From JBFXJF01 sp050175155 (GTDB lineage Bacteria; Bacillota; Bacilli; Tepidibacillales; Tepidibacillaceae), in NCBI GenBank assembly GCA_050175155.1, contig JBFXJF010000036.1, positions 1-14,875 on the forward strand: 14,875 nt of DNA. Direction: 5' to 3'. The notes below the pieces were generated by a model. It ran no database searches, was not told the DNA's origin, and worked only from the letters and a program-made list of their open reading frames with translations. The position numbers and the translations under genes were made by a program. This document shows, one piece after another, positions 1 to 6,375 of this stretch. The first letter of the stretch is position 1. Each line of letters starts with the position of its first letter.

Positions 1-4
1 GTTT

Positions 5-44
5 ATCCTACCTCCGCTGAACTCAGTGGAGGTAGGATTTTTTT
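5..44 (+). terminator. Rho-independent terminator of an upstream gene
   Basis: A near-perfect inverted repeat of about 15 bp (5-19 with 24-38, one G-T wobble) is rich in G+C and is followed directly by a run of seven T (38-44). This is a textbook intrinsic terminator on the + strand. It must end a gene that lies left of the window, which separates tag from that gene. Confidence 0.9.
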
Positions 45-111
45 AACCCTTTAATTATCGTTTTTTTATAAATAACTACATTCCCTTATTTACCAAAGGA
101 GGAACTTTAAT

Positions 112-702
112 ATGAATAGATGCCCATGGTGTGAAAAAACTGATAGTTATATTAAATATCATGATCAGGAGTGGGGAGTACCAGTATTAGATGATACTAA
201 ACATTTTGAATTTATTGTTCTTGAATCTGCACAAGCCGGCCTCAGTTGGTTAACGATATTAAATAGAAGAGAAGCTTATAGAGAAGCCTATGATAATTTC
301 GACCCAATAAAAGTTGCTAAATACGATCATGATAAGATTGAGGAATTGATTAATAATCCTGGGATAATTAGAAATCGCAATAAAATAAAGGCTTCAATAA
401 ATAACGCAATTAAATTTCTGGAGATTCAAAAAGAATTCGGGAGTTTTAGCAGATACCTATGGAACTATGTAGGGTTCAAACCAGTTATCAATAAATACGA
501 TGACATCTCTAAAATACCAGCATCAACTGACTTATCAGATAGTATAAGTTTGGATTTACGAAATAGAGGATTTAAATTTATTGGCTCGATTATTATATAC
601 TCCCATCTTCAAGCGGTCGGAATAGTTAATGATCATCTAACCTCATGTTTTCGATACAGTGAAATCATCAATAATTATAATAAACTTCCTAATAATATCT
701 AG
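112..702 (+). CDS. tag: DNA-3-methyladenine glycosylase I (Tag)
   Basis: Base-excision repair enzyme that removes 3-methyladenine from alkylated DNA in the cytoplasm. The 196-aa product has the family's usual length and aligns end to end with E. coli Tag as I recall it. The zinc 'snap' ligands fall at the same numbers: Cys4, His17, His175 and Cys179. The base-recognition residues Glu38 and Trp46 lie in the LESAQAGLSW stretch, and the conserved RGFKFIGS and VNDH motifs are present near the C-terminus. The ATG has a strong AAAGGAGGAAC ribosome-binding site at 96-106. It stands alone: an upstream terminator ends at 44 and the next gene starts 222 nt downstream. I see no damage-responsive operator. 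Family and function are secure; nothing is odd about it. Confidence 0.97.
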   Translation: MNRCPWCEKTDSYIKYHDQEWGVPVLDDTKHFEFIVLESAQAGLSWLTILNRREAYREAYDNFDPIKVAKYDHDKIEELINNPGIIRNRNKIKASINNAIKFLEIQKEFGSFSRYLWNYVGFKPVINKYDDISKIPASTDLSDSISLDLRNRGFKFIGSIIIYSHLQAVGIVNDHLTSCFRYSEIINNYNKLPNNI

Positions 703-786
703 CATAGACTGTTTTCCCGGGTAAGCGCAGTAAGTGACAAAAAGCCTTTATTTTAGTGGATTAATTGTAAGTATATATTATCTATT

Positions 787-815
787 TTGACATGATTAGA
801 CTAATTACTTATATT
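787..815 (+). promoter_or_regulatory. Promoter with palindrome in the spacer, before the flavodoxin gene
   Basis: A TTGACA -35 (787-792) and TATATT -10 (810-815) are separated by exactly 17 nt. The spacer holds the perfect palindrome ATTAGACTAAT (795-805), and a matching half site CTAATC recurs at 822-827, so GATTAG/CTAATC also form an inverted repeat across the -10. A second TTGACA is at 814-819 but lacks a good -10. A repressor bound at the palindrome would block RNA polymerase. The regulator is unknown; the TTAG/CTAA half sites are loosely like DtxR-family sites, which is only a guess. Confidence 0.55.
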
Positions 816-924
816 GACAGGCTAATCGTGTTTATTTATTTATAAATTGATTAAGTTTTTATAATATTCATTTTTTATAGTAATATATTAAGTAAAATAG
901 ATATTATAGAGGGGAAATCATAAA

Positions 925-1419
925 ATGAAGTTAACTATCTTATACCACAGTAAAACAGGAAATACTAAAGGAATAGCTGAAATAATAGCAGAAGGTGCAA
1001 GAGATGCTGGAGAAGTTGAAGTTAGATGTATGAGTATTGATAACGTTGATTATGATTATATAAATAATTCAGATGCAGTAATATTTGGATGTCCTACCTA
1101 TTATGCTAACTTATCTTGGCAAATTAAAAAATGGTTTGATGAAGACTCTAAAGCATGTAAATTAGGTGGGAAATTGGGGGCTGCTTTCGCAACTGAAAAC
1201 ACTATTGGCGGTGGAGCCGATTTTGCTCTTCTAACATTAGCTGGACATATGTTAGTTAAGGGAATGCTTATTTATTCTGGTGGTACAGCAGAAGGGCATC
1301 CTATCACTCACTATGGAATTGTCTGTATAAAAAATGGAGATGAAGAACAGAAAAAGAGAGCAAGAATATTTGGAAAAAGAATAGCTATGAAAGCTATTGA
1401 ATTATTTACAAAAGGTTAA
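925..1419 (+). CDS. Flavodoxin-fold (FMN-binding) protein
   Basis: A 164-aa protein of the flavodoxin/WrbA-like superfamily, expected to bind FMN and act as a soluble electron carrier or NAD(P)H:quinone-type reductase. The FMN phosphate loop is HSKTGNTK at residues 8-15 after the first beta strand. The second FMN loop is GCPTYYANLSW (55-65), and a glycine-rich loop TENTIGGGAD (90-99) resembles the isoalloxazine-side loop of WrbA-type proteins. There is no signal peptide and no iron-sulfur cysteine motif. A GAGGGGAA ribosome-binding site sits at 909-916. It is preceded by a good promoter with an operator-like palindrome. The hydrolase gene downstream starts within about 25 nt of its stop, so the two are probably co-transcribed. 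The electron partner cannot be deduced from the sequence. Confidence 0.88.
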   Translation: MKLTILYHSKTGNTKGIAEIIAEGARDAGEVEVRCMSIDNVDYDYINNSDAVIFGCPTYYANLSWQIKKWFDEDSKACKLGGKLGAAFATENTIGGGADFALLTLAGHMLVKGMLIYSGGTAEGHPITHYGIVCIKNGDEEQKKRARIFGKRIAMKAIELFTKG

Positions 1420-1444
1420 TGAAAGGAATATATCTAATATTAAA

Positions 1445-2437
1445 ATGAAAAAATTACATGATACTAAACCAAAATTTTATAATCTTTTTACACCAAAGAC
1501 AAAAATCAATTTCAAGGAATTCATTTCTTTACAAAAAGAATTTATATTTGGAAAACAACAAAGAGTCCCCAAAAAAAATTTACCTCTAATAAAATTAAAT
1601 AATGAATCTTTTAAAGAATCTTGCAAACAGGGACTTCGTTTAACATGGCTAGGACATTCTTCAGTTTTAGTTGAAATTGAGGGTTATATTATTCTAACTG
1701 ACCCAATTTTTAGCAAAAAGGTATCACCGTTCCCCATATTTTCACCTATAAGATTTCACAAAGAATTTCCGATTAGTCCAGAAGATTTACCAAAAATTGA
1801 TTTAGTAATTATATCTCATGACCATTATGATCATCTCGATTATAAAACTATTAAATCAATTCAGAAGAACGTGAGTCATTTTTACGTTCCAATTGGACTT
1901 GCTAAGTATTTAAAAACCTGGGGAGTTTCTGCAAATAAAATTACAGAATTTAATTGGTGGGAAGAGGTTAATCTAGATAAAAATCTTAAAATCATTTCCA
2001 CACCATCTCAACACTTTTCTGGTAGGGGATTGATAAATAGAAACACAACACTTTGGTCGTCATGGGTTATAATCGCAGATAACCATCGTCTCTATTTTAG
2101 TGGTGATACAGGTTATTTTCCAGAGTTAAAGACCATTGGCGATAAATATGGTCCATTTGATATAACGATGATTGAAATGGCTCAATACAGCAAATATTGG
2201 CCATATGTTCATATGATACCTGAACAATCTTTGCAAGCTCATCAAGATTTAAAAGGAAAGGTTCTCCTTCCTATTCATTGGGGAACATTTAGTCTATCTA
2301 TCCATGAATGGACTGAACCAATAGAACGCCTTATAAAAGAAGCAAATAAATTAAACCTGTTAGTAGCTACTCCAAAGGTAGGAGAGAGTATTATAGGTGG
2401 AGAGAATATAACGACAACTTTTTGGTGGAGAGATTAA
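1445..2437 (+). CDS. NAPE-PLD-like metallo-beta-lactamase-fold hydrolase
   Basis: A 330-aa metallo-beta-lactamase-fold protein of the NAPE-phospholipase D/UlaG-like branch. The metal ligands are all present: HDHYDH (His125, His127, Asp129, His130), His190 in SQHFSGRG, Asp221 in FSGDTGY and His278 in LPIHWGTF. The TWLGHSSVLVEI and LTDPIFS motifs near the N-terminus and the PEQSLQAHQDL stretch before the last His are typical of the NAPE-PLD group. Mammalian members cleave N-acyl phosphatidylethanolamines; the bacterial substrate is unknown. The start is uncertain. I chose ATG 1445, but the frame stays open upstream to a TTG at 1397, inside the flavodoxin gene (346 aa). Neither has a well-spaced ribosome-binding site (AAAGGA at 1422-1427 is 17 nt from the ATG), so translation may be coupled to the flavodoxin gene. 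Confidence 0.88.
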   Translation: MKKLHDTKPKFYNLFTPKTKINFKEFISLQKEFIFGKQQRVPKKNLPLIKLNNESFKESCKQGLRLTWLGHSSVLVEIEGYIILTDPIFSKKVSPFPIFSPIRFHKEFPISPEDLPKIDLVIISHDHYDHLDYKTIKSIQKNVSHFYVPIGLAKYLKTWGVSANKITEFNWWEEVNLDKNLKIISTPSQHFSGRGLINRNTTLWSSWVIIADNHRLYFSGDTGYFPELKTIGDKYGPFDITMIEMAQYSKYWPYVHMIPEQSLQAHQDLKGKVLLPIHWGTFSLSIHEWTEPIERLIKEANKLNLLVATPKVGESIIGGENITTTFWWRD

Positions 2438-2542
2438 AAATGGTAGAAAAAGGTCATATTTTTATTGGATGATTCTCCTTATTAGTGAAATCCTAAACCT
2501 TAGATTAACTAACGTATATCTTAAGGAGGGAACTAGAAATAC

Positions 2543-2853
2543 ATGAGCAAACGTTTTGGTATTTTCACAACCACATTATTATTATTTGTTAGTATTTTTC
2601 TTCTTAATTCAACCATTGCTAGTGGCAAAGATTCATACAATTTTGGCTTTAAAAAGAGTAGTGAAGGTAAACCAGCCTCCATATCACAAGAAGGTTATCT
2701 GGATATTCTTAAAAAGTACGATGCTATATTTCTTGGTGATATAAGTAAAAAGGAACTTTACCTTACTTTTGACAATGGGTATGAGAATGGATATACTACC
2801 AAAATTCTCGATATTCTCAAAGAAAAAAATGTACCAGCCACTTTCTTTGTAAC
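2543..2853 (+). CDS. pdaA: N-acetylmuramic acid deacetylase PdaA, 5' part (cut by assembly gap)
   Basis: The first 104 residues of a polysaccharide deacetylase of the PdaA type, which removes the N-acetyl group from muramic acid so that muramic delta-lactam can form in the spore cortex. An N-terminal signal segment (about residues 5-27) indicates export. The NFGFKKS stretch and LYLTFDNGYENGY (72-84) are PdaA hallmarks: the usual catalytic Asp-Asp pair is Asp-Asn here (Asp77-Asn78), as in B. subtilis PdaA. The chain then runs through VPATFFVT into the 100-N gap, so the rest of the roughly 250-residue protein is missing from the assembly and is not evidence of a pseudogene. A GGAGG site at 2525-2529 lies slightly far (13 nt) from the ATG. 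Its presence suggests an endospore-forming host. Confidence 0.9.
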
Positions 2854-2953
2854 NNNNNNNNNNNNNNNNNNNNNNNNNNNNNNNNNNNNNNNNNNNNNNN
2901 NNNNNNNNNNNNNNNNNNNNNNNNNNNNNNNNNNNNNNNNNNNNNNNNNNNNN
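2854..2953. other. Assembly gap (100 Ns)
   Basis: Exactly 100 unknown bases, the conventional placeholder for a scaffold gap of unknown size. The true distance between pdaA and the CorC-like gene is therefore unknown, and it should hold at least the remaining two thirds of pdaA (about 450 bases). Any open frame read through the Ns is meaningless. Confidence 0.97.
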
Positions 2954-2964
2954 GGAATTTATAA

Positions 2965-4260
2965 ATGTTAATAGTTAATATAATTTTAGTAATATTATTA
3001 GTCGCAATTACTTCGTTTTTTGTAGCAACAGAATTCGCTATAGTTAAAATAAGGGCTAGTAGAATTGACCAACTTATAATTGAAGGAAATAAAAAAGCCA
3101 TAAATGTTAAAAAAGTAACTAATAATCTGGATGGCTACCTCTCAGCCTGTCAACTTGGTATTACAATAACTGCCTTAGGTTTAGGTTGGTTAGGGGAACC
3201 AACAGTTGAAAGAATTTTACATCCCGTTATTGATTTTTTTAATTTTCCTGAAGCAGTAAGTTCAGTTTTATCATTTATAATTGCTTTTTCGATAATTACA
3301 TTTTTACATGTTGTATTAGGGGAATTAACACCAAAGACTATAGCAATCCAAAAAGCTGAAGCTGTTAGTATGAAATTGGCCGGACCTCTAATTATATTTT
3401 ATAAGGCTATGTATCCAATAATTTGGGCTTTAAATGGTTCGGCAAATCTATTTGTTCGTTTATTTGGACTTACACCCATAAAAGAACATGAAGAAGCCCA
3501 TTCCGAAGAGGAGTTACGTATTATTTTATCACAGAGCTACCAAAGCGGAGAAATTAACCAATCAGAATTCAAGTATGTTAATCGGATATTTGAATTTGAC
3601 GAACTATCAGCTCATGAAATAATGGTTCCAAGAACGGACATGGTATGTTTATATCAAAATAAAAGCTTACAAGAGAATTTAAGAATCATTAAAGAGGAAC
3701 AATATACTAGATTTCCTGTAGTGTTAGATAATAAAGATAATATTGTCGGTATAGTTAATACCAAAGAATTCTTTCTTAGATATGCAGATAATCCTAATGT
3801 AAATTTACCTTTAATTACTCGACCAGTATACACAGTCTCTGATGCTACACCAATAAAATCCCTCCTAAAAGAGATGCAAAAACAGCGTGTACACCTTGCA
3901 ATCCTTACAGATGAATATGGGGGAACATCTGGATTAGTTACAATTGAAGACATTCTCGAAGAAATTGTTGGAGAGATAAGGGATGAATTCGATTCAGAGG
4001 AAAAATCAGAAATTGAGATTATTGATAATCTTCATGTAATTGTCGATGGGAAAGTATTAATAACTGAGGTTAACAATTTATTGAATATTGATTTAGACAC
4101 CGAAGAGTACGAAACCATTGGCGGTTGGCTTTACGGTCATAATGCTCTAATTAAAGAGGGCTCCCCTTGGGAGCACAATGACATTACCTTTACAGTTAAA
4201 AAGAGAGATAAGCACAGAATAAGAAAAGTTGATATTGTGAAAAATACCGCCTTAAAGTAA
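2965..4260 (+). CDS. CNNM/CBS/CorC-domain membrane protein (hemolysin family)
   Basis: A 431-aa integral membrane protein with the order DUF21/CNNM transmembrane domain (about 1-195), paired CBS domains (about 215-340) and a C-terminal CorC_HlyC domain (about 350-425). The first helix and FFVATEFAIVK (18-28), the VLGELTPKTIAIQKAE block (117-132) and IMVPRTDMV (219-227) are diagnostic. The second CBS repeat ends in TDEYGGTSGLVTIEDILEEI. Such proteins are called hemolysin family or YhdP/YugS/YqhB-like in Bacillus; several relatives are implicated in magnesium efflux or resistance, with CBS domains sensing nucleotide. ATG 2965 fits the usual short N-terminus, but only 11 real bases (starting GGA) are visible upstream, so the promoter and most of the ribosome-binding region are lost in the gap. 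Its stop overlaps the convergent GNAT gene by 9 nt. Confidence 0.93.
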   Translation: MLIVNIILVILLVAITSFFVATEFAIVKIRASRIDQLIIEGNKKAINVKKVTNNLDGYLSACQLGITITALGLGWLGEPTVERILHPVIDFFNFPEAVSSVLSFIIAFSIITFLHVVLGELTPKTIAIQKAEAVSMKLAGPLIIFYKAMYPIIWALNGSANLFVRLFGLTPIKEHEEAHSEEELRIILSQSYQSGEINQSEFKYVNRIFEFDELSAHEIMVPRTDMVCLYQNKSLQENLRIIKEEQYTRFPVVLDNKDNIVGIVNTKEFFLRYADNPNVNLPLITRPVYTVSDATPIKSLLKEMQKQRVHLAILTDEYGGTSGLVTIEDILEEIVGEIRDEFDSEEKSEIEIIDNLHVIVDGKVLITEVNNLLNIDLDTEEYETIGGWLYGHNALIKEGSPWEHNDITFTVKKRDKHRIRKVDIVKNTALK

Positions 4261-4704
4261 TTTTTTAATTAAGCGCAGCCCATCTTCGCCATCAGCATAG
4301 TAATTCTTCAATATTTCTTGCTCTTGAAAACCTAGAGATTGGTACAATTTTAATGCGCCTATATTAGAAACTCTTACTTCAAGACTAAGTTGAAAATAGT
4401 ATTCCGAAAAATAATGAATGCGTTGTTTTAAATAGTAAGAAGCTATTTTTTTTCCTCTGAACTCTGGAGAAATACATATCGAGTATAATCTTATTTTTTT
4501 GCTATTTTTTCTAGTAAAATAAACCGAGTAACCAGCTACATTCTCATTATATTTTATTAAGTCTAAAATTATTGTATTGTGCGGATTTTTAAAAAAATAT
4601 TTTATTGTTTTATTAGAGAAGCAATCATATTGATTAAAACATTGCTTCTCTATATCTGATATTAATTTAAAATCCCTAAGTGATGCCTCAACATAACTAA
4701 TCAT
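4252..4704 (-). CDS. GNAT-family N-acetyltransferase (RimI-like), RLAN operon
   Basis: A 150-aa single-domain GNAT acyltransferase. Beta strand 4 (LYSICISPEF, 73-82) leads into the acetyl-CoA pyrophosphate loop RGKKIA (83-88). Near the C-terminus, SLEVRVSNIGALKLYQSLGF (107-126) is the motif B region typical of RimI-like enzymes, with Tyr121 as the likely general acid. It is the last gene of a three-gene operon; its ATG overlaps the TGA of the ATP-grasp gene as ATGA (4701-4704), so translation is probably coupled, and its own ribosome-binding site is weak. RLAN/RimK-type ATP-grasp genes are, as I recall from comparative-genomic work on amidoligases, often next to a GNAT, so it probably acylates the amino group of the ligase's product or substrate. 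The substrate is unknown. Confidence 0.88.
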   Translation of the reverse strand: MISYVEASLRDFKLISDIEKQCFNQYDCFSNKTIKYFFKNPHNTIILDLIKYNENVAGYSVYFTRKNSKKIRLYSICISPEFRGKKIASYYLKQRIHYFSEYYFQLSLEVRVSNIGALKLYQSLGFQEQEILKNYYADGEDGLRLIKKLL

Positions 4705-5582
4705 GTCATCTCTTCGCCAACTAAAAACTGTATGATATTTTTATATATATTTGGACTATATTGGTCCTCATTTCCAGCATCAATATTTGGGTTGTCGTTA
4801 ACTTCAATAACATAATACTCACCATCAACCTCTTTAAGATCTATCCCATATAGACTATTTCCTATAGCATTCGCAGCAGAAATAGCAATATCTAATAGCT
4901 TAGGGTCAGCATCTTGAAGCTTAACTCCTATTACGCTTGCCATTTGACCATCCTCAGATCGATCCATTAACCTCCAAGTATTTTGTGCAAACACATACTT
5001 AACAGCAGCTAATGCGCGACCGTTTAAAGTTATTACACGCCAATCAAAATTACTAGGAAAATATTGTTGAACAACAATTCTATCTGCCCGCCTAAGAAAC
5101 TTTTTACCCACCTTGAGAAATTCCTCTACAGAATTTACCTTCTCCACATATGCTGAGAAACTAGAGTTTGGAGCTTTAAGAACAAGAGGTATCCCGAATG
5201 TATCAAATAATTCTTTAGCGTTTTCCTTGTTTACTTCATTTGTATTTAAAAATGTTGTTTGAGGCATAGGAATATTATTATTAATTAATCTTTTATACAT
5301 ATTTACTTTATCGCAACAAATTCTTATACTTTCTGACTGGTCAACAACTCTAATACCTTTCATCTCAGCCATCCGTACAACAACATAACTCGTATTCAAG
5401 GGATCTGTTAAAGCCCTAATAAATATCGCGTCATAATTGCAAAGATATTTCAACTCATTTCGAAAGATAAAATTTAATTGATGACCCAATTCAAAAGCTG
5501 CCATTCGAAAATTTGTTAAAGCCGCTAGTTCAACTGAACTTCTTATTGTGTACCTTTCTGTGAATACTGCTATCTTTGCCAT
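4701..5582 (-). CDS. RimK-type ATP-grasp ligase (partner of a split RLAN protein)
   Basis: A 293-aa cytosolic ATP-grasp enzyme expected to join a carboxylate, activated as acylphosphate, to an amine. The N-terminal pre-ATP-grasp region contains YDAIFIRALTDPLNTSYVVV (50-69) and a DKVNMYKRL block with Lys92. Lys136 lies in LVLKAPNSSFS and DWRVITLNGRALAAVKY is at 180-196. The metal-binding acidic residues are in YGIDLKEVDG (Asp248) and YVIEVNDNPNIDAG (Glu260, Asn262). This pattern is that of the RLAN-linked RimK subfamily, where both parts are normally one protein of about 480-500 aa. Oddities are the absence of glycine in the phosphate loop (NSSFSAY) and Gln173 where I expect Glu in VQEY. The ATG has its own GAGGAG site (5591-5596) and overlaps the RLAN gene by 13 nt. 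Confidence 0.92.
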   Translation of the reverse strand: MAKIAVFTERYTIRSSVELAALTNFRMAAFELGHQLNFIFRNELKYLCNYDAIFIRALTDPLNTSYVVVRMAEMKGIRVVDQSESIRICCDKVNMYKRLINNNIPMPQTTFLNTNEVNKENAKELFDTFGIPLVLKAPNSSFSAYVEKVNSVEEFLKVGKKFLRRADRIVVQQYFPSNFDWRVITLNGRALAAVKYVFAQNTWRLMDRSEDGQMASVIGVKLQDADPKLLDIAISAANAIGNSLYGIDLKEVDGEYYVIEVNDNPNIDAGNEDQYSPNIYKNIIQFLVGEEMT

Positions 5583-6178
5583 GTTCCAATCTCCTCAATA
5601 ACTTTCTTTTCCTTTAAGGTTAATTCATCTAGCCGCAATGGTTCTATAGAAGATAGTAAATAGTTCGTGGACGTGACAATTACTCTAATATTCATTAAAG
5701 GAATTTTAAATACTTCATATATCAACTTAACAAATTCCTTATACTCTTCAACCAAAGTTTTTCCCATTATTGAGCGTACTACATCAATGCGATAGTCCTC
5801 CGGCAATTTTTGACATAATGTTGCGTATTTTCCATTCATTGTAACAGAGTTAAGCTTTTTCTTTAAATCATCGTTAATACCAACAATTTCAAATTTTGAA
5901 GTATAAGGATTTATTGGATATGCAATAACAGGAGGAGTTATTTTTTCAGTTATTATTTCATATTCTGGAATAGGCAAGTTATTAAGACTAGCCTTCGTCA
6001 TTGCTAATGGTACGACATAAGCATCTAATGTTTCTTGTGTAGTTGGAATTATAGACAAATTATCCAATTCTGCATCAAGCGAAATATAATACCCTTCGGT
6101 TAAGTAAGTATAATCACCAAAAAGATTAATATAAAAATCTTTATTATCATTTAATTTATATAGATAACCATTATTCAT
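5570..6178 (-). CDS. RLAN-domain protein (RimK-like ATP-grasp N-terminal domain) as a separate gene
   Basis: A 202-aa protein resembling the RLAN domain, an alpha+beta domain usually fused to the N-terminus of a RimK-type ATP-grasp. The support is the block EGYYISLDAELDNLSIIPTT (28-47), which matches the GYYVSLLAEARGH-type motif I recall from fused members, and the C-terminal stretch with IPLMNIRVIV (159-168) and SSIEPLRLDEL (176-186), matching the end of the domain just before the ATP-grasp. It lacks signal peptide, membrane helices or known catalytic motifs; its role may be substrate binding or structural support for the ligase. It is the promoter-proximal gene of the operon, with a GAGGAG ribosome-binding site at about 6187-6192. 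The domain assignment rests on remembered motifs, so a profile search would settle it. Confidence 0.72.
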   Translation of the reverse strand: MNNGYLYKLNDNKDFYINLFGDYTYLTEGYYISLDAELDNLSIIPTTQETLDAYVVPLAMTKASLNNLPIPEYEIITEKITPPVIAYPINPYTSKFEIVGINDDLKKKLNSVTMNGKYATLCQKLPEDYRIDVVRSIMGKTLVEEYKEFVKLIYEVFKIPLMNIRVIVTSTNYLLSSIEPLRLDELTLKEKKVIEEIGTWQR

Positions 6179-6210
6179 ATCTGAACTCCTCTTTTTATTT
6201 AAAAATTAAT

Positions 6211-6239
6211 ATACTAGATATTTATAATCCTTTTATCAA
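6211..6239 (-). promoter_or_regulatory. Putative promoter of the RLAN/ATP-grasp/GNAT operon
   Basis: Read on the minus strand, TTGATA (6234-6239) and TAGTAT (6211-6216) are spaced by 17 nt, about 30 nt upstream of the RLAN start codon. The -35 matches consensus at 5 of 6 positions and the -10 at 4 of 6. No palindromic operator is evident. Confidence 0.45.
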
Positions 6240-6280
6240 GAAAATACAATACAATTAGTAAATTAAAATAGATTAATATT

Positions 6281-6309
6281 TTGTGAATATTTGTTAATAT
6301 TAATATAAT
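6281..6309 (+). promoter_or_regulatory. Putative promoter of the lipoprotein gene
   Basis: TTGTGA (6281-6286) and a perfect TATAAT (6304-6309) are separated by 17 nt. A second TATAAT at 6326-6331 has no good -35. The region is extremely AT-rich, so chance matches are likely, but the spacing is exact. Confidence 0.5.
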
Positions 6310-6362
6310 TCTATTAAAGTTGTAATATAATGTATTCAGATTTACATGTATTTAAAATTAAT

Positions 6363-6368
6363 AGGAGG
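6363..6368 (+). promoter_or_regulatory. Ribosome-binding site that fixes the GTG start of the lipoprotein
   Basis: AGGAGG lies 7 nt upstream of GTG 6376. An in-frame ATG at 6346 would place this site inside the coding region and would add residues ahead of a clean lipoprotein signal peptide, so the GTG is preferred. Confidence 0.85.
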
Positions 6369-6375
6369 TAGAGAA

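Noticed and set aside
703..780. GC-richer patch with CCCGGG after tag as a terminator or small RNA
   Set aside because: No stable stem with a T run can be drawn; I cannot support an RNA gene here.
2440..2472. 10-codon frame after the NAPE-PLD-like gene
   Set aside because: No ribosome-binding site, no conservation argument and easily chance.
2543..2971. An open frame running from pdaA through the Ns to 2971
   Set aside because: The 100 Ns are a gap placeholder; the last residues after it are not PdaA sequence and only reflect the arbitrary gap length.
2817..3101. A minus-strand frame across the gap
   Set aside because: It consists largely of unknown residues and the reverse complement of the CorC-like gene; no ribosome-binding site or family.
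5570..5582. Frameshift breaking one fused RLAN-ATP-grasp gene
   Set aside because: The second gene has its own well-spaced GAGGAG and ATG, the proteins end and start at a domain border, and overlapping starts are normal in this operon; kept only as something to verify.
6346..6375. ATG 6346 as the lipoprotein start
   Set aside because: The AGGAGG at 6363-6368 would be inside the gene, while GTG 6376 is correctly spaced and gives a clean lipoprotein signal peptide.
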